Source: Gammaproteobacteria bacterium (GTDB taxonomy: Bacteria > Pseudomonadota > Gammaproteobacteria > Pseudomonadales > UBA3067). Taken from it: DNA of 12,380 bases. This document shows, piece by piece, positions 7,787 to 12,380 of this stretch; within the stretch, counting starts at the first letter, position 1; each line of letters opens with the position of its first letter. Position numbers and translations under genes: made by a program. The stretch covers positions 30,467 through 42,846 of the forward strand of contig NVVB01000006.1 in NCBI GenBank assembly GCA_002402085.1, in the 5' to 3' direction. The notes beneath the pieces were generated by a model. The model saw nothing but the letters and a program-made list of their open reading frames with translations, was not told the DNA's origin and made no database searches.

Positions 7787-7834
7787 AGTGTCTAAGTAGA
7801 ACAGTGTCTAAATAGAACAGTGTCTAAGTGACAC
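7787..7834. repeat. Three 16-bp tandem repeats
   Basis: Copies agtgtctaagtagaac (7787-7802), agtgtctaaatagaac (7803-7818) and a diverged third copy (7819-7834) are adjacent. A fourth, isolated half-copy aatgtctaaatgac lies at 7871-7884. The common core is GTGTCTAA(G/A)T. They stand about 210-300 bp upstream of the sulfotransferase start codon. Confidence 0.85.
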
Positions 7835-8103
7835 GGTATTATTGTTTGGAAATAAACCCTTTTTAAAATCAATGTCTAAATGACGTCTTAGATTTCAATT
7901 TTATTTTTATGTTTGGGTTTTAATTGTCATTCTGGTTGTCGAGATGATTAGGTGGTTATTTAATCAATATTGGCGTTGGTTTGCAATGGCTGTATGGGCA
8001 GGGAGGCACGTAGAGGGTGGTTAGATTAATGCTTGTTGTTGCGCTTTAATGCGGGGGTATGGGGGGGAGTTGAGTGTGATGGAGCGAATTGGGTGTTCGT
8101 AAG

Positions 8104-8142
8104 GCAAAATAAAAGGAGGCTGAAGGCCTCCTTTTATTTTGC
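8104..8142. terminator. Perfect 17-bp stem, bidirectional terminator
   Basis: The arm gcaaaataaaaggaggc (8104-8120) pairs perfectly with 8126-8142 across a 5-base loop. On the minus strand, which matters for fabB, the CCTTTTATTTT within the 3' arm gives the U-rich run; on the plus strand a GTTTTT follows. It lies about 65 bases after the fabB stop. The core is the same as the terminator after OAT. Confidence 0.88.
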
Positions 8143-8155
8143 GTTTTTCACGACC

Positions 8156-8188
8156 CTCTTTGCTTGATGTTGAATGCCAAGCAAAGAG
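8156..8188. terminator. Second stem-loop immediately behind fabB
   Basis: CTCTTTGCTTG (8156-8166) pairs perfectly with CAAGCAAAGAG (8178-8188) over an 11-base loop, starting 18 bases past the fabB stop codon. There is no U-run after it on the minus strand, so it is more likely an mRNA 3'-end stabiliser or part of a tandem terminator with 8104-8142. Confidence 0.6.
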
Positions 8189-8206
8189 TAGATCTAATCT
8201 TCGGGG

Positions 8207-9427
8207 TTATTCGTCCGAATATTTTTGAAAAACTAGCGAGGCATTGGTGCCACCAAAGCCGAAGCTGTTGGACATTATGCGTTGTAATCCAGCGTTATCA
8301 ATACGCTCTCTCACAATGGGCACGCCATCCGCTTGTTCGTCCAGCGTTTCAACGTTGGCTGATGCGCAGATAAAGTCTTCTTCCATCATGATTAGGCTGT
8401 AGATGGCTTCGTGAACGCCAGCAGCACCTAATGAGTGACCGGATAAGGATTTAGTTGAGTTGACGTGTGGGATTTTGTCTCCAAACGCATTTTTAATGGA
8501 GGTTAATTCCGATACATCGCCTACCGGTGTACTGGTACCGTGTGCGTTGATGTAGTCAATCTCACCGTCTACAGTTGCTAAGGCTTGCTGCATGCAGCGC
8601 AAGGAGCCTTCGCCAGAGGGAGCCACCATGTCGTGACCGTCTGAGGTTGCGCCATAGCCGACTATTTCAGCATAGATTTTAGCGCCGCGTTTTTTCGCAT
8701 GCTCAAGCTCTTCAAGTACAAGCATTCCGCCGCCGCCAGCAATAACAAAACCATCACGATTCGCATCGTAGGCGCGAGAGGCCTTTTCAGGCGTGTCGTT
8801 GTATTTAGAAGAAAGAGCGCCCATGGCGTCAAATAAGAGTGTAAGAGTCCAATGCTCTTCTTCTCCGCCACCTGCGAAAACAATGTCTTGTTTGCCGAGT
8901 TGAATCATTTCCATTGCATTACCGATGCAGTGAGCGCTGGTGGCGCATGCTGATGTAATGGAGTAGTTCACGCCTTTGATTTTAAATGGCGTGGCTAGGC
9001 AGGCTGAAACTGTGCTGCCCATGACGCGAGGTACGCGGTATGGACCTACACGCTTAGCGCCTTTTGCTCGTGCGACGTCAGCGGATTCAATAATGTTCGC
9101 TGTTGATGCGCCGCCAGAACCTGCAATAAGCCCAGTACGGACATTGGAGACTTGGCTTTCGTCCAGTTGTGCGTCATCGATGGCTTGTTGCATGGCAATG
9201 TAGCTGAATGCAGCGGCGTCAGCCATAAAACGTTTAGTTTTACGGTCGATGAAGTCGTCTACGTTAATCTCAACGTGGCCAGCGACATGGCTACGAAAGC
9301 CGTTATCAGCGTAGGACTGTTGAAAGGTGATGCCGGATTTGCCTTGCTTTAATGATTCGCTTACGGATTCTTTATCATTACCGAGACAGGATACGATTCC
9401 TAGGCCTGTTACTACTACTCTTTTCAT
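8207..9427 (-). CDS. fabB: FabB, beta-ketoacyl-ACP synthase I
   Basis: 406 residues, exactly the E. coli FabB length. It condenses malonyl-ACP with acyl-ACP and is the synthase that elongates the cis-3-decenoyl-ACP made by FabA, so it is needed for unsaturated fatty acids. The catalytic triad is C161 in [15 protein letters not shown]296 in [11 protein letters not shown] and H331 in SGHSLGAAG, with the conserved K326 (E. coli C163, H298, H333, K328). Overall wording ([24 protein letters not shown]) is of the KAS I type rather than FabF. An in-frame ATG 42 bases upstream exists, but MKRVVVTG is the family N-terminus and GAGGAG sits right before it. It lies 10 bases after fabA in the same operon. 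Confidence 0.97.
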   Translation of the reverse strand: MKRVVVTGLGIVSCLGNDKESVSESLKQGKSGITFQQSYADNGFRSHVAGHVEINVDDFIDRKTKRFMADAAAFSYIAMQQAIDDAQLDESQVSNVRTGLIAGSGGASTANIIESADVARAKGAKRVGPYRVPRVMGSTVSACLATPFKIKGVNYSITSACATSAHCIGNAMEMIQLGKQDIVFAGGGEEEHWTLTLLFDAMGALSSKYNDTPEKASRAYDANRDGFVIAGGGGMLVLEELEHAKKRGAKIYAEIVGYGATSDGHDMVAPSGEGSLRCMQQALATVDGEIDYINAHGTSTPVGDVSELTSIKNAFGDKIPHVNSTKSLSGHSLGAAGVHEAIYSLIMMEEDFICASANVETLDEQADGVPIVRERIDNAGLQRIMSNSFGFGGTNASLVFQKYSDE

Positions 9428-9433
9428 TGCTAA

Positions 9434-9439
9434 CTCCTC
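9434..9439 (-). promoter_or_regulatory. fabB Shine-Dalgarno overlapping the fabA stop codon
   Basis: On the minus strand TGAGGAG combines the fabA stop TGA with a GAGGAG ribosome site, 6 bases before the fabB ATG. This sets the fabB start at 9427 and suggests translational coupling of FabA and FabB. Confidence 0.85.
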
Positions 9440-9953
9440 AGAAATTATCCAGTGATGTAAATAGACCAACTCGCAGCCCTTTGGCTTCGTAGATTTTCTT
9501 GCCGTCTACTGAGACTGTGCCATCGGCAATTCCCATGACTAGCTTTCTTTCGATCACTCGTTTCATTGTGATGTGGTAGGTGACTTTTTTATTGGTAGGC
9601 AGGATTTGGCCTGTGAATTTAACTTCGCCACAGCCCAATGCGCGGCCTCGACCAGGGTTGCCCCGCCAGCCTAGATAAAACCCTACAATCTGCCACATAG
9701 CATCAAGGCCTAAGCAGCCAGGCATGACCGGGTCGCCCTTGAAATGACAATCAAAGAACCATAAATCTGGGTTGATATCGAGCTCGGCGATGATTTCGCC
9801 TTTACCTTTCTCTCCACCGTCGTCGTTTATTCGGGTGATTCTATCCATCATGAGCATGTTGGGGAGAGGTAGGCGGGCGTTTCCAGGCCCGAATAGGTCT
9901 CCGTTACCGCAGCCAATGAGTTCTTCAAGAGTGTAAGAATTCTGCTTAATCAT
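9438..9953 (-). CDS. fabA: FabA, 3-hydroxydecanoyl-ACP dehydratase/isomerase
   Basis: 171 residues (E. coli 172). It dehydrates 3-hydroxydecanoyl-ACP and isomerises trans-2- to cis-3-decenoyl-ACP, the branch point to unsaturated fatty acids. The hot-dog-fold catalytic residues are H70 in [14 protein letters not shown] and D84 in CLGLDAMWQ, the same numbers as in E. coli. The block [33 protein letters not shown] is nearly invariant in FabA and absent from FabZ. ATG 9953 gives the family N-terminus ([12 protein letters not shown]); no strong Shine-Dalgarno is visible, and a perfect palindrome sits 9 bases before the start codon. First gene of the fabA-fabB operon. Confidence 0.97.
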   Translation of the reverse strand: MIKQNSYTLEELIGCGNGDLFGPGNARLPLPNMLMMDRITRINDDGGEKGKGEIIAELDINPDLWFFDCHFKGDPVMPGCLGLDAMWQIVGFYLGWRGNPGRGRALGCGEVKFTGQILPTNKKVTYHITMKRVIERKLVMGIADGTVSVDGKKIYEAKGLRVGLFTSLDNF

Positions 9954-9962
9954 TTGAAATCT

Positions 9963-9974
9963 ATAACCGGTTAT
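9963..9974. promoter_or_regulatory. 12-bp perfect palindrome just upstream of fabA
   Basis: ATAACCGGTTAT is a perfect palindrome ending 9 bases before the fabA start codon. It would lie in the leader or ribosome-loading zone. It could be an operator or a small RNA hairpin. It does not resemble the FadR consensus as I know it. Confidence 0.4.
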
Positions 9975-10011
9975 TTTTGAGTGTTAAAAATGCTAATGAG
10001 TCGGGTGGCCA

Positions 10012-10039
10012 AGAATACCTTGTATCACCGTAGATCAAA
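10012..10039 (-). promoter_or_regulatory. Candidate fabAB promoter
   Basis: On the minus strand TTTGAT (10039-10034) and TATTCT (10017-10012) stand 16 bases apart, giving a leader of about 50 bases. An alternative -10, TATGAT (10126-10121), lies further upstream with a poor -35 (CGTACA). Both are guesses by eye. Confidence 0.3.
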
Positions 10040-10053
10040 GGGTTAAATCTGTT

Positions 10054-10089
10054 TTTTCGCGACATAACGTGTGTTTTCGCGCTAACGTG
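10054..10089. promoter_or_regulatory. Direct repeats upstream of fabAB, candidate operator
   Basis: Two copies of ttttcgcg(aca/c)taacgtg lie at 10054-10071 and 10074-10089, upstream of the candidate -35. A third AACGTG is at 10140-10145, where the minus strand reads GTACACGT (10148-10141), the core of the E. coli FabR operator as I remember it. A FabR/DesT-like TetR regulator of unsaturated fatty acid synthesis would fit the gene, but this is inference. Confidence 0.4.
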
Positions 10090-10332
10090 CACCAAAAATT
10101 CGCCCGATGGTAGCGTGCTGATCATAAATAATCGAGAGAAACGTGTACGTATCTTGGGCGATATCTCAGTTTTGAGAGAATTTATCGCTCATGCTTCTTT
10201 CGGGCATTGCATAACTGAACTTCTTTAGTCCCTTTATTGTTGGGACGGATTGGCATTCTATCAAGTAACTTCTTATATGTCAGTGGCGCTCAGTGATTGA
10301 AGGCAGTTGTTAAAGTGATGGTTATGACAGTG

Positions 10333-10380
10333 TTAGGGCGTGATTTCCTGTGCTGCTGTAAATAGCAGTGATTGCCCTAA
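10333..10380. other. Two-tier stem-loop in the fabA-ccmF spacer
   Basis: The outer arms TTAGGGC (10333-10339) and GCCCTAA (10374-10380) match perfectly over 7 bp. Inside, CTGCT (10353-10357) pairs with AGCAG (10364-10368) around a 6-base loop, extendable by G-T pairs. No U-run follows, so it is not a standard terminator. It could be part of a structured leader or a small RNA; function unknown. Confidence 0.45.
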
Positions 10381-10518
10381 ATTAGACGTGTCTATGATAG
10401 TAAGGGAGTGACGGAGTTTTTAATAGAGATAGGTCAGAGTGTGATAACATTACGCGCAATAAAAGTGTGGTGAATGAATTACGTAGACGCTTATTGTAGG
10501 CAATTAGTGTGACCGGTT

Positions 10519-10543
10519 TAGCTTCAGTGAGCTGGTTTTTGCT
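10519..10543 (+). terminator. Terminator-like hairpin upstream of ccmF
   Basis: AGCT-loop-AGCT with two adjoining T-G pairs is followed by GGTTTTT, and a second TTTTT occurs 10 bases later. The stem is short, so this is weak. If real, it would end a transcript arising within the spacer or attenuate read-through to ccmF. Confidence 0.3.
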
Positions 10544-10568
10544 GGGTTTTTCTTGTTTACGATTATGA

Positions 10569-10596
10569 TTGTTTTGAGTGCGCGGTTAAATAGTAT
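10569..10596 (+). promoter_or_regulatory. Candidate ccmF promoter
   Basis: TTGTTT (10569-10574) and TAGTAT (10591-10596) are 16 bases apart, placing the transcript start about 20 bases before GTG 10624. The nearby TTGACA at 10601 is too close to the gene to serve it. Eye-based and weak. Confidence 0.3.
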
Positions 10597-10623
10597 TTTA
10601 TTGACAGTGTTGGAGAGTGACTA

Positions 10624-12380
10624 GTGATACCCGAGTTAGGACATTTTGCGTTAGTAGTGGCGCTTCTGGTGGCGTCGTTTCAGTTTGTGGTGCCTTTAAT
10701 CGGGGCTTTACGTCACGATGATGCGTTAATTGCAGTGGCTAGACCCGCGGTGTGGACTCAGTTTTTATTATTAGTCTTTGCATTCGGGTGTTTAAGCTAC
10801 GCATTTTTGCATAATGATTTCTCTGTTCAATATGTGGCGATGCATTCTAATAGCCAATTACCTCAGTGGTTTAAGTTTTCTGCGGTGTGGGGCGGGCATG
10901 AAGGCTCGCTGTTGCTGTGGGCGCTAATCCTGTCTATTTGGGGGGCTGCTGTGGCTCATTTTAGCCGAGGCTTACCGGATGATGTGATGGCCATTGTGCT
11001 CAGCATCATGGGCATGATCGCAATTGGCTTCTTGTCTTTTATTTTATTTACCTCCAACCCCTTTGATCGTTTGTTGCCTGAGTTTCCTTTGGACGGCAAT
11101 GATCTAAACCCCTTGCTACAAGACATTGGTTTAGTGATTCACCCGCCGATGTTGTACATGGGCTATGTTGGGTTTTCGGTGGCATTTTCATTCGCTATTG
11201 CTGGTTTGATTACTGGGCGCATTGACTCTGCTTGGGCGCGCTGGACTCGGCCGTGGACGTTAATGGCTTGGTGCTTTATGACGATGGGCATTGCGTTGGG
11301 AAGTTGGTGGGCTTATTACGAATTAGGTTGGGGTGGCTGGTGGTTTTGGGATCCCGTGGAAAATGCTTCCTTTATGCCTTGGTTGGTGGGAACTGCGTTA
11401 GTGCATTCTTTGGCAGTGACTGAGCGACGTGGCGTGTTTAAGTGGTGGACGGTGTTGTTAGCCATTAGTGCATTTTCACTCAGTCTATTGGGGACGTTTT
11501 TGGTGCGTTCTGGGGTGCTGACCTCTGTGCATGCTTTTGCGTCAGACCCTGAGCGAGGCGCATTTATTCTTGGGTATTTATGTGTAGTTGTCGGTGGGTC
11601 GTTATTGCTGTTTGCATTTCGAGCCAATGTGCTGCGTACGACTAATACGTTCTCTTTATCGTCACGTGAATCGATGTTGGCGTTTAATAATTTGATTTTA
11701 GTGACTGCCACTTCCACCGTTTTGCTAGGCACCTTGTTTCCTTTGATTACGGAAGCATTGGATCTTGGTACCTTGTCTGTGGGGCCCCCTTATTTTAATT
11801 TATTATTTACTCCGCTTACTTTCTTAATTCTAGTAGGGATGGGGTTTGCGCCGTATTTCCGCTGGAGGGAACAGGAGTTCCTGCCTTTAGTCGGTTCGTT
11901 GAAGTGGGTTGTTGTCGCCAGTGTGATTTTGGGTGTGCTATTGCCTTTAGTTTATTTTGGTCGTCACGAATCAGTGCGTGTATTACTCGCCTCAGTACTG
12001 TGTGCTTGGGTGGTGCTTTCATTAATGCGCCATGCTTTACAGCATGCTCAGGTTCAGCGTCATGGCGCACTCAAAGGTTTACTGCGATTGCCAAGTAGTT
12101 ATAAAGGCATGATGGTGGCGCATCTAGGCTTTGTTGTTGCGGTGATCGGGGTCACCTTTACTAGCTTTTATAGCACTGAGAAAGACGTGCGATTGAATGT
12201 GAATGAGTCCCTTGTGATCGAGCAGTATGAGTTCGTTTTTAAGGGCGTGCGTGAGCATCAAGGCGCGAACTATCGGGCGGTAACTGGGCAAGTCGATGTG
12301 TTCGAGGACGGTCAGCTAACTGTGCAGCTGATGCCTGAAAAGCGTTTTTATTTAGTTCAGCAAAACTCTATGACTGAGGC
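10624..12380 (+). CDS. ccmF: CcmF, cytochrome c haem lyase subunit (3' end outside window)
   Basis: 585 codons are visible and the frame runs off the right edge; CcmF is usually about 650 residues. It is a polytopic inner-membrane protein that, with CcmH, takes haem from holo-CcmE and attaches it to apocytochrome c (System I). Many hydrophobic segments are seen. The periplasmic WWD domain is W236-G-G-W239-W240-F-W242-D243-P. Conserved histidines are H173 (IHPPMLYMGY), H261 (LVHSLAVTE) and H303 (SVHAFASDP), identical in number to E. coli, and H500 (MVAHLG) as the fourth. The start is GTG 10624 with GGAG about 9 bases upstream; the identical numbering of H173 supports it. The NrfE paralogue is less likely given the close match to Pseudomonas-type CcmF. 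Oddly, no ccmE or other ccm gene precedes it. Confidence 0.95.
   Translation, partial: MIPELGHFALVVALLVASFQFVVPLIGALRHDDALIAVARPAVWTQFLLLVFAFGCLSYAFLHNDFSVQYVAMHSNSQLPQWFKFSAVWGGHEGSLLLWALILSIWGAAVAHFSRGLPDDVMAIVLSIMGMIAIGFLSFILFTSNPFDRLLPEFPLDGNDLNPLLQDIGLVIHPPMLYMGYVGFSVAFSFAIAGLITGRIDSAWARWTRPWTLMAWCFMTMGIALGSWWAYYELGWGGWWFWDPVENASFMPWLVGTALVHSLAVTERRGVFKWWTVLLAISAFSLSLLGTFLVRSGVLTSVHAFASDPERGAFILGYLCVVVGGSLLLFAFRANVLRTTNTFSLSSRESMLAFNNLILVTATSTVLLGTLFPLITEALDLGTLSVGPPYFNLLFTPLTFLILVGMGFAPYFRWREQEFLPLVGSLKWVVVASVILGVLLPLVYFGRHESVRVLLASVLCAWVVLSLMRHALQHAQVQRHGALKGLLRLPSSYKGMMVAHLGFVVAVIGVTFTSFYSTEKDVRLNVNESLVIEQYEFVFKGVREHQGANYRAVTGQVDVFEDGQLTVQLMPEKRFYLVQQNSMTE

Larger units (their letters stand above)
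7581..8206. other. Non-coding stretch between sulfotransferase and fabB
   Basis: 626 bp. The two flanking genes are both on the minus strand, so it should carry the sulfotransferase promoter (left end) and the fabB 3' end (right end). It contains an imperfect hairpin GCAAAGGCG / CGCCCTTTGC at 7746-7779, 16-bp tandem repeats at 7787-7834, a G-rich run at 8053-8068, and two perfect stem-loops behind fabB. The only open frame not antisense to a gene that I noticed is a 26-codon Trp-rich one at 7944-8024, without a good ribosome site. Confidence 0.6.
9954..10623. other. 670-bp divergent spacer between fabA and ccmF
   Basis: No convincing protein gene on either strand. It holds the fabAB control region (left), then hairpin-forming sequences: GCGATATCTC / GAGA..TATCGC at 10158-10188, GTCCC / GGGAC at 10228-10246, TTAGGGC / GCCCTAA with an inner CTGCT / AGCAG at 10333-10380, TAGAC / GTCTA at 10383-10394, and a terminator-like AGCT / AGCT hairpin with TTTTT near 10519-10543. 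The ccmF leader is at the right end. This is long for a simple two-way promoter region. Confidence 0.6.

Noticed and set aside
8053..8095. G-runs (GGGGG, GGGGGGG, GGG) as a G-quadruplex
   Set aside because: Only two long runs are close together; the next lies over 20 bases away, so a stable four-tract structure is doubtful.
8164..8373. Plus-strand open frame over the 3' end of fabB
   Set aside because: Antisense to a certain gene and overlaps the hairpin region; no support.
9428..9469. Upstream ATG 9469 as the fabB start
   Set aside because: It lies inside fabA, and the family N-terminus MKRVVVTG with GAGGAG before it points to ATG 9427.
10601..10606. TTGACA as the ccmF -35 box
   Set aside because: It is only 18 bases before the start codon, so its -10 would fall within or after the start.
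11316..11732. 138-codon minus-strand open frame inside ccmF
   Set aside because: Antisense shadow of ccmF; low-complexity polar composition and no homology I recognise.

Overview
The window looks like chromosomal DNA of a free-living, probably marine, gammaproteobacterium. The evidence is the relA-mazG neighbourhood, a FabA/FabB anaerobic unsaturated-fatty-acid pair, and a CcmF of the gammaproteobacterial (System I) type whose key histidines fall at the same residue numbers as in E. coli (H173, H261, H303). Genus cannot be fixed from the sequence alone; an Oceanospirillales- or Cellvibrionales-like organism would fit, but that is inference. I see no insertion sequence, phage gene, tRNA, rRNA or CRISPR array.

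Layout. (1) 1-2828, plus strand: the 3' end of relA (cut by the left edge), mazG and moaA, all nucleotide or cofactor housekeeping. (2) 2829-3141: spacer with three 19-bp tandem repeats. (3) 3142-5466, plus strand: arginase then ornithine aminotransferase, a two-step arginine-to-glutamate-semialdehyde module closed by a strong intrinsic terminator. (4) 5649-7580: a convergent pair, a membrane-anchored or secreted putative serine alpha/beta hydrolase (plus) and a PAPS-dependent sulfotransferase family protein (minus), 24 bp apart. (5) 7581-8206: a non-coding stretch with 16-bp tandem repeats, a perfect 17-bp stem terminator and a second perfect 11-bp stem behind fabB. (6) 8207-9953, minus strand: the fabA-fabB operon. 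(7) 9954-10623: a 670-bp spacer with no convincing gene but many dyads and direct repeats, between the divergent fabAB and ccmF units. (8) 10624-12380, plus strand: ccmF, cut by the right edge.

How they work together. FabA and FabB form one pathway (FabA isomerises trans-2- to cis-3-decenoyl-ACP, FabB elongates it) and appear translationally coupled. Arginase and OAT are consecutive catabolic steps. The relA, mazG and moaA neighbours have unrelated or loosely related roles. The ccmF here is not preceded by ccmA-E, so the cytochrome c maturation cluster is probably split in this genome.

I found no clear previously undescribed multi-gene system. The best candidates for new biology are the regulatory spacer at 9954-10623, the unassigned hydrolase, and the repeat-bearing spacers.
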